Assembly: GCF_017355915.2 (NCBI RefSeq)
Contig: NZ_JAFEUV020000007.1
Coordinates: 124,001-188,000 of the forward strand
Length of the DNA: 64,000 bases
Direction of reading: 5' to 3'
DNA from: Telluribacter roseus
GTDB lineage: Bacteria > Bacteroidota > Bacteroidia > Cytophagales > Spirosomataceae
Position numbers and translations under genes: made by a program. The notes under the pieces are model-generated. The model was not told the origin of the DNA. It ran no database searches and saw only the letters and a program-made list of their open reading frames with translations. Positions within the stretch are counted from its first letter, which is position 1; each line of letters starts with the position of its first letter. Of the stretch, positions 46,776 through 54,761 are shown in pieces.

Positions 46776-47552
46776 CTATTTCAATTTTCGGATTATGCCT
46801 ATTTTCTCGGCCTGGGTCAGGGTAATCAGCGCCCGGTAGTCTTCAGAGATTTCGTGAGCAGCATCCGGACTAATCCGCTTCCATATATCTTCCAGCTTGT
46901 TTTTGATGAGCCATTTGCCGCTGATCTCTATACGTACATCATCCAGCTTGGCCTTAGCTACCTTGTTGCGCATCTGCTTCAGGAGCTCTTCGGTTTCATC
47001 CGGAGCTTTAGTGGTTGCCTGATGGGGTTCCTGTTCTTCAATGAGGTGATCAGTAACTTCATTGATCAGCTTCACCGTAACCGGACGCGCCTGTTGTACA
47101 CTCTCCTCGACGATCTTCTGCCAGGCCCGGAACCTCAGTACGGCGGGTATCCGCGATAAAGCCGCGGCGTGCGATTCCTTGTCGGGAGGAGCAACCCTTT
47201 TGTCGGAAATTTCCGACAAATTTTCTGACAGCTGATTTACTATCTCAGCGGCTCCCATCAGCTCGTAAGCGCGCTGCCGCTTGAGTTGCCAGCGATCCTG
47301 GCAGTAGCTTTCAAAGGTCTTATAGTGGCTGCGATACAGTTTTTTATCCCGGATCTCGTACAAGGCGCTACCCACCTCCACAAAAGTCTTTAATCCCTTG
47401 TGGATAATTTCTTCGCACTCTTCCAGGCGCGACTGCTCTTCAAAGGAAAGCTCAGATAGTTCAGTGCTTTCGTCTTCCAGGGAGGGGAGAGGAGCTACCG
47501 CCTCCGCGTGCAAGTCACGCAAAAGATCACTGCTGAATTTTTTCTTCGCCAT
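46776..47552 (-). CDS. ParA-partner (ParB-substitute) plasmid partition protein
   Basis: A 258-residue protein whose gene overlaps the 3' end of parA by 26 nt, the usual place of parB. It lacks the ParB N-terminal CTPase/Srx box (no GERR motif). The central part (LEECEEIIHKGLKTFVEVGSALYEIRDKKLYRSHYKTFESYCQDRWQLKRQRAYELMGAAEI) looks like a DUF3102-type helical DNA-binding segment found in plasmid and phage proteins. The C-terminal 100 residues are charged and helical. It is inferred to be the centromere-binding or adaptor protein. A 22-bp palindrome lies inside the gene. Confidence 0.75.
   Translation of the reverse strand: MAKKKFSSDLLRDLHAEAVAPLPSLEDESTELSELSFEEQSRLEECEEIIHKGLKTFVEVGSALYEIRDKKLYRSHYKTFESYCQDRWQLKRQRAYELMGAAEIVNQLSENLSEISDKRVAPPDKESHAAALSRIPAVLRFRAWQKIVEESVQQARPVTVKLINEVTDHLIEEQEPHQATTKAPDETEELLKQMRNKVAKAKLDDVRIEISGKWLIKNKLEDIWKRISPDAAHEISEDYRALITLTQAEKIGIIRKLK
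47199..47220. repeat. Perfect 22-bp palindrome inside the ParB-substitute gene
   Basis: TTTGTCGGAAA (47199-47209) meets its exact complement TTTCCGACAAA (47210-47220). The next 15 bases contain a related TTTTCTGACAG, and the exact right half-site recurs in parA at 47973-47983. Possible partition-complex binding site (parS-like) or other operator; unproven. Confidence 0.6.
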
Positions 47553-48288
47553 ATAGTTCTAGTAGTTCATCGCATAATTTACTGAAATCACTGGCTCCCC
47601 GTGAGTCGGGTGCATAAGCAAAAATGGACTGGGCAAAGGCGGTACTTTCCATCAGCGATACATCCTGCCGGATCGACGTTTCAAATACCCGCACCATCGG
47701 ATTCTGCATAAGCTTCTGCAGTACCATTTGTCCAAACTTGGTCCGCATGTCGAAGCGGTTAAACAGGATGCCGGCCAGCTTGATCCTGGGGTTCATCCTG
47801 CGTCTGATCTTGGCCGTGAGCTGAAGTATCTCGTCCAATCCCACGTAGGCAAAGTTTTCACCCTGCATAGGTACCACAAAGTAGTCACTCGCCACCAGGG
47901 CATTGACGGTCAGTGATCCCAGGCTGGGAGGACAATCGATAATGACAAAATCGTAGTCCTTTCCCTCAAGGTTTTCCGACAAAAAGAAGCCGCTATCCGG
48001 CTCGGTATTGATACGGTACTCATAGCTCAGGAGCATCCGGTGGGCAGGCAGCAAATCAAATCCGTCCTTTTTTACGACCACCTCATCAAAGCCAGCTTCT
48101 CCCAACAGCAGCTCCCCAATATGGCGACCCGTAGTCGGGACTCCCGCGGCGATGGTAAGATTACACTGAGCATCCAGATCAATTAACAGTACTTTATGAT
48201 TGCGATTGGCGAGGGCAGCGCCCAGATTGTAGGAAGTAGTGGTTTTACCAGTTCCCCCTTTGTTGTTGGTTATAGAGATTACCTTCAT
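47527..48288 (-). CDS. parA: ParA-family plasmid partition ATPase
   Basis: A 253-residue Walker-type ATPase. The deviant Walker A is K10-GGTGKTTT (signature Lys10 and Lys15), then LIDLDAQCNLT (Walker A'), and YDFVIIDCPPSLG (Walker B). It lacks the N-terminal helix-turn-helix of type Ia ParA, so it is a type Ib-like or chromosomal-type Soj/ParA. It segregates the replicon together with the overlapping partner gene. A TACATTTG box lies 23 bp upstream of its start. Transcribed divergently from rep. Confidence 0.94.
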   Translation of the reverse strand: MKVISITNNKGGTGKTTTSYNLGAALANRNHKVLLIDLDAQCNLTIAAGVPTTGRHIGELLLGEAGFDEVVVKKDGFDLLPAHRMLLSYEYRINTEPDSGFFLSENLEGKDYDFVIIDCPPSLGSLTVNALVASDYFVVPMQGENFAYVGLDEILQLTAKIRRRMNPRIKLAGILFNRFDMRTKFGQMVLQKLMQNPMVRVFETSIRQDVSLMESTAFAQSIFAYAPDSRGASDFSKLCDELLELYGEEKIQQ

Positions 48289-48311
48289 AGAGAAATGAGT
48301 CTTGATAGAGC

Positions 48312-48319
48312 CAAATGTA
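48312..48319 (-). promoter_or_regulatory. Probable parA -7 promoter element
   Basis: On the minus strand TACATTTG matches the Bacteroidota -7 consensus TAnnTTTG and lies 23 bp before the parA ATG. A TCTG 18 bp upstream is a weak -33 candidate. The identical octamer precedes rep. Confidence 0.5.
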
Positions 48320-48401
48320 TTATTTTCTTCCTGAATTCAGACACAACACCTCAGCTTTTGCGTAAATATTTGCAGGACCCGCTGGTTTGTTCCTGCCCAA
48401 C

Positions 48402-48423
48402 CAATGTGTGGTATATGTGTTTT
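48402..48423 (-). repeat. Inverted iteron copy A
   Basis: On the minus strand begins AAAACACATATACCACAC; the first 14 bases match iteron consensus closely. Confidence 0.65.
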
Positions 48424-48555
48424 TTCATTTAGCTGCTGATGCCTGCAAGGGTATTTCGCCAGGCACATGGCCCCCAATCAGATAGATCCTACCAAGCCAG
48501 ACGCAGTAACGTGCTGGGTTCGACTACATCAATGGTAAGGTAGTATCTGCAAATA

Positions 48556-48577
48556 GGGTAGGAGGTATATGTGTTTT
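48556..48577 (-). repeat. Inverted iteron copy B
   Basis: On the minus strand begins AAAACACATATACCTCCT, nearly identical to tandem iteron 3. Confidence 0.75.
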
Positions 48578-48620
48578 TTAACCCTTACCTGCAGGTCACG
48601 AGGCGTCACTGACCCTGGAA

Positions 48621-48642
48621 TGACGTGAGGGAAATGTGTTTT
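48621..48642 (-). repeat. Inverted iteron copy C
   Basis: On the minus strand begins AAAACACATTTCCCTCAC; two core differences from the consensus. Confidence 0.6.
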
Positions 48643-48768
48643 TATTTGCGTGTTATCTCTAACTCATTGACCCTAAAGGACTAATTCCTTTGGCACGGCG
48701 CCCCGCGGAAATTTATTCTAAGGGTGTCAATGCTCCTACAGTAGAAAGAGAGCCTACCAAACGCAAAA

Positions 48769-48790
48769 AGATGAGAGGTTTTTGTGCTTT
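48769..48790 (-). repeat. Inverted iteron copy D
   Basis: On the minus strand begins AAAGCACAAAAACCTCTC, close to tandem iterons 2 and 7. Confidence 0.7.
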
Positions 48791-48799
48791 ATTACCAAT

Positions 48800-48890
48800 T
48801 GGGCTACTAAAAACCAGAACTAAAAAATGCAACTACAATTATTATTGTATGTTCTTCTCTTTTACAATTTAATATATTGTATTCTTTAGA
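48800..48890. other. AT-rich putative DNA-unwinding element
   Basis: About 90 bp rich in A/T (runs such as AATTATTATTG and TTTAATATATTG), lying between inverted iteron D and the tandem array. Position and composition suit the melting region of an iteron origin. Confidence 0.55.
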
Positions 48891-48930
48891 GCTTTGCAAA
48901 CGTCTGTATCTCAATGCCTTTCAGAGGTTT

Positions 48931-49105
48931 AAAGCACGTATACCTCTCGATAAAAGCACAAATACCACCCGATATAAACACATATACCTCCTGATATAAA
49001 CACCTATCCCTCCCAATAAAAGCACGTATAGCTCACCATTTAAGCACGTATACCTCTAAGTAAAAGCACAAATTCCTCTTATTAAAGCACGTATTCCTCA
49101 TCTCT
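48931..49105 (+). repeat. Eight tandem 22-bp iterons upstream of rep
   Basis: Units start at 48931, 48953, 48975, 48997, 49019, 49041, 49063 and 49084 (period 22, once 21). The shared core is (A/T)AA(A/G)CAC(G/A)(T/A)AT(A/T)CCTC followed by a variable tail often ending GATA or AATA. Units 3 and 4 share TAAACAC. The last unit covers the expected -33 region of the rep promoter, so Rep binding should both start replication and repress rep. Confidence 0.9.
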
Positions 49106-49111
49106 TTTTTT

Positions 49112-49119
49112 TACATTTG
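49112..49119 (+). promoter_or_regulatory. Probable rep -7 promoter element
   Basis: TACATTTG matches the Bacteroidota TAnnTTTG consensus, 28 bp before the rep ATG and directly after a T8 run. The place of the -33 box falls in iteron 8. Confidence 0.5.
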
Positions 49120-49147
49120 GATACGTACTACCCATATATGTTGATAA

Positions 49148-50593
49148 ATGGCTAAAGGACCTGAGGAAAGTAAACGATCCAAGAAGTACAAGTCGATTAC
49201 GCTCATCAAAAAAAGTAATGAGCTGGTAGAAGCCCGTTACCGGTTTACGCTGTGGGAGATCCGACTGTTCGAGAAGATGGTGAAAGAAATCCATAAGGAT
49301 GACACCGAATTCAAGCAGGTGGATATCTTTATCCGGGACTTTATGTCGGAGTACGATAAAAAGCCCAACGGAAAGCTGTACGAGGAAATACGTAAAGCCG
49401 AAGAACTGCTGCTCAACCGGGTAGTACATATACCCTATACCGACGAAAATGGTGAAGGTCGTCTGAAGAGCTACCCGCTGATGGCCATGGTAGACCGGCC
49501 CAATGATCTGAAAGGGTACATGGGCGAAGGAGGGTACCTGAGCCTGAAGTTTAATAATGAGCTAAGCCCCTATCTGCTCCAGCTTAAGCAGCGCTACACG
49601 CAGTATGATCCCGAGATAACCATGCAGATCGACAGTACCTACGTCATTCGTACGTACGAACTGCTGAAGCTGTACGAATACGTTGGATCAAAGACCCTGA
49701 ATTTTGATGAGTTCCGGGAGATGATTGGTGCCAAGGAGTATGACTCCAGGCTCAAGAAAGTCATCAAGGATACGCTCAAAACCTGGGAGCACGTCAAGCA
49801 GCGGGTGCTGGAGCCCGCTTACAAGGAGATCAACTCCAAAGCCGATATTACCTTTGATTACGAACCACAGTACGAACGGCGGCCCGGTGCGGGTAGAAAG
49901 AAGGTAGTAGGCATACGGTTTTTCAACATCCAGGCCAAGCGTAAGAAGCAGGTCGGAGCGGCCGAGGAGAATACGGTGGTAGAGCCTATCCTGGACATAA
50001 GTGGTGACTTTGAGGCGGTGTATAAGCAGGTAAAGGAGTACGTAAGCAGTACTACCGTAGAGAAGTGGTTCCGGGACTTTCCGCAGGAGCAGATCAGAAG
50101 AGGGATTAACTATACTTTCAGCCACCTCAAAGCCGGCCATACCATACACAACATTGGCGGCTTTCTGCAGGCCATGGTAGCGATCAGGGATCTGCATAAT
50201 CCGTACGAGAAACAGGAGCAAAAGGCAGCCGATGGGCGTAAGAAGCAAAGCGAGCACGAGTCCCGGGCAGGAGTAATAAAAGAACTGGAGCTTAAAAAGG
50301 AGCAGCTGCGTAAGGCACAGTTTGACCGTCAGTTTGCCATCGCCTGCAATCTGCTGGAAAAAAAGGCTTCACTCAGGGAGCGGCTGATCGAAAAGGCGCA
50401 GCATAGTCTGTTTGCCCGATATAATAAGGATGAAAGCTACGAAGCAAACCTGGAGAAGGCCCCCTTTCAGGCGTTTCTGGTGGGGTTTGTAATGGGGGAG
50501 CACCCCAAACCTTTTGAAGCTCATACCAATGAGTTCAAGGCGTTAATTGATGCCGTTGAGCAGGAGATCGGGGAGATGCACAGCAGGCTCTAA
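49148..50593 (+). CDS. Plasmid replication initiation protein (Rep_3/RepB family)
   Basis: A 481-residue initiator. The start TLIKKSNELVEARYRFTLWEIRLFEKMVKEI is the classical first winged helix of Rep_3 initiators. The second winged-helix region covers about residues 130-270: ITMQIDSTYVIRTYELLKLYEYVGSKTLNFDEFREMIGAKE is the DNA-reading part. It is longer than usual (about 230-320 residues): the extra part (about 275-481) has a helical domain (STTVEKWFRDFPQEQIRRGINYTFSHLKAG) and a lysine/glutamine coiled stretch. It binds the iterons just upstream to start theta replication. Its presence indicates a plasmid-type replicon. Confidence 0.93.
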   Translation: MAKGPEESKRSKKYKSITLIKKSNELVEARYRFTLWEIRLFEKMVKEIHKDDTEFKQVDIFIRDFMSEYDKKPNGKLYEEIRKAEELLLNRVVHIPYTDENGEGRLKSYPLMAMVDRPNDLKGYMGEGGYLSLKFNNELSPYLLQLKQRYTQYDPEITMQIDSTYVIRTYELLKLYEYVGSKTLNFDEFREMIGAKEYDSRLKKVIKDTLKTWEHVKQRVLEPAYKEINSKADITFDYEPQYERRPGAGRKKVVGIRFFNIQAKRKKQVGAAEENTVVEPILDISGDFEAVYKQVKEYVSSTTVEKWFRDFPQEQIRRGINYTFSHLKAGHTIHNIGGFLQAMVAIRDLHNPYEKQEQKAADGRKKQSEHESRAGVIKELELKKEQLRKAQFDRQFAIACNLLEKKASLRERLIEKAQHSLFARYNKDESYEANLEKAPFQAFLVGFVMGEHPKPFEAHTNEFKALIDAVEQEIGEMHSRL

Positions 50594-51002
50594 AATCCGG
50601 TACATACTTCCAATAAACTTATAGCGCTTAGGACCTACCTGGGAGCAGCGCTCATACCTTTATTGGTGCAGCAGCTTTGTTGGGCCTTTATTGATGCATT
50701 TCTCTGCCATTACTTTATACTTTTCCCTTCTGTGGGTACCTACTACTTACAGTTTTATCCGATAAATAATGGTCGGTAGCCATTGCAAATTAGCAATGGA
50801 AGCTCCATATTTGCAACTACGATGCATTTGCATCCTGGTTGCAAATATGGTAGTACTATCTGTTTAGCCGGAAAATATATCTAGGAGGCTACGATAACTT
50901 CCGGCCAAGCCTGGGGCCACCTGCCCGGGACCACGAAATTTTATGGCTACTATGGACTATACCTTCTGAATCTAAACTAATCTCCATAAAACATTTACAC
51001 GA
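50594..51002. other. Non-coding region after rep with nested inverted repeats
   Basis: 409 bp between rep and the ABC ATPase gene. It holds CCATTGC/GCAATGG (50780-50799) and a nested pair at 50805-50850. No gene, iteron copy or clear T-tailed terminator was found. Confidence 0.6.
50780..50850. repeat. Nested inverted repeats rich in TTTGCAA
   Basis: Stem 1: CCATTGC (50780-50786) / GCAATGG (50793-50799). Stem 2: CCATATTTGCAAC (50805-50817) / GTTGCAAATATGG (50838-50850), perfect 13 bp, enclosing stem 3: GATGCA (50821-50826) / TGCATC (50829-50834). All stems share ATTGCAA/TTTGCAA-type sequence. Could be a terminator, a recombination site or a protein-binding locus of the plasmid backbone. Confidence 0.75.
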
Positions 51003-51713
51003 ATGAGCATTGTTCTGGAAGCGAAAAAGCTTAGGAAAGAGTACCAGGATAAACTGGCGCTTAAAGGATTGGATCTGCAGATCAGGTCCGGGGAGATCTT
51101 CTGCCTGCTGGGGCAGAACGGTGCCGGCAAATCTACTACCATCAACCTCTTCCTGGGATTTATCAAACCTACCTCAGGGGCAGCGTACATCAATGGGCTG
51201 GAAGTAGCCTCCCATACCACCAAAGTAAAGGAATACCTGGCGTACATACCCGAGAACGTCATGCTGTACCCCAACCTGTCGGGCCTGGAAAACCTGGCCC
51301 TGTTCAGCAGCCTGGCGGGATTTAGCTACACCCAGGATGAGCTGGTGCAGTACCTGGTAGGGGCCGGATTACCGGCGGAGGCAGTCCGACGCAGGGTAGG
51401 GGGGTACTCCAAGGGAATGCGCCAGAAAGTAGGTATTGCCATTGCGGTGGCCAAGCAGGCCAACGTACTGCTGCTTGATGAACCTACCTCGGGGCTGGAC
51501 CCCAAGGCCAGCAATGAGTTTTCGGAACTACTGCTCCGGCTGAGCGAGGCCGGTACGGCCATTTTTATGGCGACTCACGATATTTTTCGCTCCAAGGAAG
51601 TAGGTACGCGGGTAGGTATCATGCGGGAAGGCGAACTGGTGGATGTACTGGCCGCATCGGACCTGGATGCCAATGAGCTCGAAAAACTATACTTAAACTA
51701 TATGCACGTGTAG
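51003..51713 (+). CDS. ABC transporter ATP-binding protein (ABC-2 exporter)
   Basis: A 236-residue ATPase. Walker A is GQNGAGKSTT (about residues 37-46), the signature region is GYSKGMRQKVGIA (the LSGGQ variant of ABC-2 exporters), Walker B is VLLLDEPTSGLDP and the H loop ATHD. Two permease genes follow with 2- and 3-bp gaps. By family it powers export or lipid/lipoprotein-related transport; the substrate is unknown. Confidence 0.94.
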   Translation: MSIVLEAKKLRKEYQDKLALKGLDLQIRSGEIFCLLGQNGAGKSTTINLFLGFIKPTSGAAYINGLEVASHTTKVKEYLAYIPENVMLYPNLSGLENLALFSSLAGFSYTQDELVQYLVGAGLPAEAVRRRVGGYSKGMRQKVGIAIAVAKQANVLLLDEPTSGLDPKASNEFSELLLRLSEAGTAIFMATHDIFRSKEVGTRVGIMREGELVDVLAASDLDANELEKLYLNYMHV

Positions 51714-51715
51714 GT

Positions 51716-53137
51716 ATGGTCAGAAGCATCGCCCAGAAAGAATTTATCAGTACCCTCCGCGATAGCCGTTTTATGGCTCTTAGTATCATCGTGCTGTTGC
51801 TCCTGCTGGCGGCTACGGTGGTGGGCCTGCACAGCTACAGCACCCTGCAGAAAGAGCGTGAGGTAGCCCAGCAAACGGTAAATGATCAGTTTGCCAACTC
51901 CGCCGACCGGCATCCGCACCGCATGGCCCACTACGGCTCCTATGCCTTCCGGCCCAAGTCCAGCATTAGTTTCCTGGATTTCGGGCTCGATAGCTACACG
52001 GGCGCCTCCGTATACATGGAAGCGCACCGGCAGAACAGCGCCAATTTCAGCCAGGCTCAGCAGTCGTCTTCCCTGATCCGGTTTGGGGAGATGACCGTTG
52101 CCTTTGTGTTACAAATGCTCATTCCGCTGCTCATTATTTTCCTGTGCTTTGCCGCCATTACGCAGGAGAAGGAAACCGGTACCCTGAAGATCCTCCTGAG
52201 CCAGGGCATTTCGCTCCGGCAGCTAGCCTGGGCCAAGATCGCCGGGTACAGCCGGGTTGTAGGCCTAGTAGTGGCTCCCGCTCTGGTACTGGCCAGTCCG
52301 CTGCTTTTTAGCCGGGGAGGCTATGACCTGGAGGCCGACGTACTGCTCAGACTGCTGCTGTTTATCGTGTTTTACCTGATTTACTTCTTCATTTTTATTG
52401 TGATGTCGGTGGTGGTATCGTCCTGGTACCAGCGGTCCAGTACGGCTCTGGTAACGCTACTGGGCATCTGGATCTTCTGCTGCGTCATCCTACCCAAGGC
52501 TTCGGCCAATCTGGGTGCTAACCTGTATACGACGCCTACTAAAGCCCAGATGGACGCCGATGTGCACGAGGAGGTAGCCAAAGGCATTGACGGGCATAAT
52601 GCACATGACCAGCGGGCCGAAGCGCTTAAACAGGAGCTACTCCGCAAGTACGGCGTAAAAACCCTGGAAGAACTACCGGTGAATTTTGACGGGATACAGA
52701 TGGCCGCGGGCGAGGAACACAGCAGCCGCGTGTACCAGGAGCACTTTGAAGAGTTGACGGGCATCTTCGAAAACCAGAACCGTATATCCGAGTACGCCAG
52801 CTTTCTAAACCCGTACCTGGCCGTACGCCACTTGTCCATGGGCATGGCAGGCTCCGACTTCCGGCACTACATCCACTTCCAGAACCGGGCCGAAGAGTAC
52901 CGGTACCACCTGGCTCAGGGGCTCAATCACATCCAGGCGACCCAGCTTAAGTACGGTGATAAGCAAACCCGGCTGAGCAGTGACACCTGGAAGAGTTTCA
53001 AGCCCTTTACCTATGAGACCCCGTCGGCAGGCTGGGCACTGGGTAACCACCTGCTATCCCTGGTGGCTCTCCTGCTGTGGCTGGTGCTGGTATGTACAGT
53101 GGGAGTAAATCGGATCAACAATACACAAATTACCTAA
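51716..53137 (+). CDS. ABC-2 type permease, DUF3526-like
   Basis: A 473-residue permease. TM1 (MALSIIVLLLLLAATVVGLH, about 19-38) is followed by a roughly 90-residue extracytoplasmic part, further helices at about 123-147, 185-205, 215-240, 245-265, then a large extracytoplasmic loop (about 270-440) and a final helix near the C-terminus (LLSLVALLLWLVLVCTVGV). EKETGTLKILLSQG is the ABC-2 coupling motif. Starts 2 bp after the ATPase stop. Confidence 0.9.
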   Translation: MVRSIAQKEFISTLRDSRFMALSIIVLLLLLAATVVGLHSYSTLQKEREVAQQTVNDQFANSADRHPHRMAHYGSYAFRPKSSISFLDFGLDSYTGASVYMEAHRQNSANFSQAQQSSSLIRFGEMTVAFVLQMLIPLLIIFLCFAAITQEKETGTLKILLSQGISLRQLAWAKIAGYSRVVGLVVAPALVLASPLLFSRGGYDLEADVLLRLLLFIVFYLIYFFIFIVMSVVVSSWYQRSSTALVTLLGIWIFCCVILPKASANLGANLYTTPTKAQMDADVHEEVAKGIDGHNAHDQRAEALKQELLRKYGVKTLEELPVNFDGIQMAAGEEHSSRVYQEHFEELTGIFENQNRISEYASFLNPYLAVRHLSMGMAGSDFRHYIHFQNRAEEYRYHLAQGLNHIQATQLKYGDKQTRLSSDTWKSFKPFTYETPSAGWALGNHLLSLVALLLWLVLVCTVGVNRINNTQIT

Positions 53138-53140
53138 GCC

Positions 53141-54526
53141 ATGATAAGAAAGTTCTGGATTTTGATAAAATACGAATGGATCAACTTCCGGGCCGACAAG
53201 GGCTTGCTGATCCTGACGTTGTTTACACTACTGGCGGGCCTGTACGGCATTTACTACGGTACGACCGAGATCGATAGACAGCGCCGGAATATTGCCGCTC
53301 TGGATAGCATTACAGAGCATAATATCGAGGAGATGAAAGCTAAGTACCCCGGTGAGGCTGATGCGGGCGATATCGGGTACTACCACTCTACCTTTGCCGT
53401 CAATCATCCTGACACCTGGGCGAGCCTGTCCATGGGCCAGCGGGATGTGAATCCCTACTACATCAAGCTACGCCTGCTTAATCTCCAGTCGCAGTTGTAC
53501 GATACCGAAAACATCAACCCGCTCAAAGTACTTTCAGGAAACTTTGACCTGGCCTTTGTATTCGTTTACCTGTTCCCGTTACTCATTATAGGATTATGCT
53601 TCAATATCCTGTCGGTCGAAAAGGAGCAGGGTACACTCCCGCTCCTGCTATCACAGCCCCTTGGCTTGCCGCTGATCGTGGGCGCTAAGCTGGGCTTTCG
53701 GGTGATGATCGTGCTGGCTCTCGCACTGTTGCTTTCAATAATTGCTATGGGATGGGGTAGGGTAGTACCCGATGTACGGATAGGCATGTGGTTGGGGACG
53801 GTGGTACTGTACTGCCTCTTCTGGTTTGGAGTGGCCTTTCTGGTAGCCGCCCTGCACAAGGGATCTGCTTTCAATGCCATTACACTGCTGGGAGTATGGC
53901 TCCTGCTCACCATCGTGATACCCGCCCTGCTCAATGTGTACGTAGCGGTAACCCAGCCGGTACCGCAGGCACTGGAACTCACCATCCGGCAACGTGAGGT
54001 AGTGCACGGAGGCTGGGACAAGCCCAAGCGCGAAACCATGGAAGCGTTTTTTGCCCGCTACCCGCAGTGGACTGATACCACCGAGATCAAGGGGCGCTTT
54101 GCCTGGCGCTGGTACTACGCTTTTCATCAGCTGGGCGACATGGCCGTGGAAGACCTGGCCAGGGAATACCAGGAGGGCCTACGGGCACGGCACCAGCTAG
54201 TGGAACGACTCAATGTTCTATCAGTTCCTGTCAATGTGCAGGGAGTATTCAATGCTTTGGCCGGCTCCGATCTGCCTTCTTATCTGGATTTTCTGCAAAG
54301 TGCTACGCGTCACCACGATTCCCTGAGGGAGTTCTACTACCCATTCCTGTTCAAGCAGATCCCTTTCAGGCACGCTGACTATCAGAATGAACCCCGACAC
54401 AGCTTTACCAGCTCTCCGGATCTGGACACGGCGTACGGAGGTATGTATAAATTACTGGTCAGTGTGCTGGTGGTGTATGTAGCTGGTCTGGTGTTATTCC
54501 GGCTACTACCCGCTATGGTTAAGTAA
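53141..54526 (+). CDS. ABC-2 type permease, DUF3526-like (second subunit)
   Basis: A 461-residue paralogue of the preceding permease with the same layout: TM1 near 20-40 (GLLILTLFTLLAGLYGIYYG), the coupling motif VEKEQGTLPLLLSQPLG near 160, several helices, a long extracytoplasmic loop (about 265-425) and a terminal helix (LLVSVLVVYVAGLVLF). Starts 3 bp after the previous stop, so ATPase plus two permeases form a heteromeric exporter. A perfect intrinsic terminator follows. Confidence 0.9.
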   Translation: MIRKFWILIKYEWINFRADKGLLILTLFTLLAGLYGIYYGTTEIDRQRRNIAALDSITEHNIEEMKAKYPGEADAGDIGYYHSTFAVNHPDTWASLSMGQRDVNPYYIKLRLLNLQSQLYDTENINPLKVLSGNFDLAFVFVYLFPLLIIGLCFNILSVEKEQGTLPLLLSQPLGLPLIVGAKLGFRVMIVLALALLLSIIAMGWGRVVPDVRIGMWLGTVVLYCLFWFGVAFLVAALHKGSAFNAITLLGVWLLLTIVIPALLNVYVAVTQPVPQALELTIRQREVVHGGWDKPKRETMEAFFARYPQWTDTTEIKGRFAWRWYYAFHQLGDMAVEDLAREYQEGLRARHQLVERLNVLSVPVNVQGVFNALAGSDLPSYLDFLQSATRHHDSLREFYYPFLFKQIPFRHADYQNEPRHSFTSSPDLDTAYGGMYKLLVSVLVVYVAGLVLFRLLPAMVK

Positions 54527-54547
54527 AGTTTAGCTAAATCATATGCT

Positions 54548-54587
54548 CCGCTCTGCCTATCATGTGCGATAGGCAGAGCGGTTTTTT
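54548..54587 (+). terminator. Intrinsic terminator of the ABC operon
   Basis: Perfect 14-bp arms CCGCTCTGCCTATC (54548-54561) and its complement (54568-54581) with a 6-nt loop, followed by TTTTTT. It lies 22 bp after the last permease. Confidence 0.93.
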
Positions 54588-54761
54588 GCTGTTCACGTAA
54601 ATTGAAAGTTATCCATTACCTTAGTTTGAAATCTCCTATTTCCCTAACTATGCAAACCGAAGTAGTAAGTATGGAATAGGGCAGGGGAGTACCCTAATTA
54701 TCACATTGCCTACACCATCAACGGAGGGATGGCCGGGAGCTGACCAGGTAGTTACGAACTG

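Larger units (their letters stand above)
48289..49147. other. Replication origin region (oriV) between parA and rep
   Basis: 859 bp with no gene. It contains four inverted iteron copies (48402-48790), an AT-rich stretch of about 90 bp (48800-48890) suited to strand opening, eight tandem direct iterons (48931-49105), and promoters for parA (left) and rep (right). The whole arrangement is that of an iteron-controlled theta-replicating plasmid origin. Confidence 0.85.

Noticed and set aside
46638-47159. 173-codon plus-strand ORF
   Set aside because: Antisense to the ParA-partner gene, which has the better coding pattern and operon context.
48931-49105. Regular repeats considered as a CRISPR array
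   Set aside because: Units are directly abutting with no unique spacers and no cas genes; they fit plasmid iterons upstream of rep.
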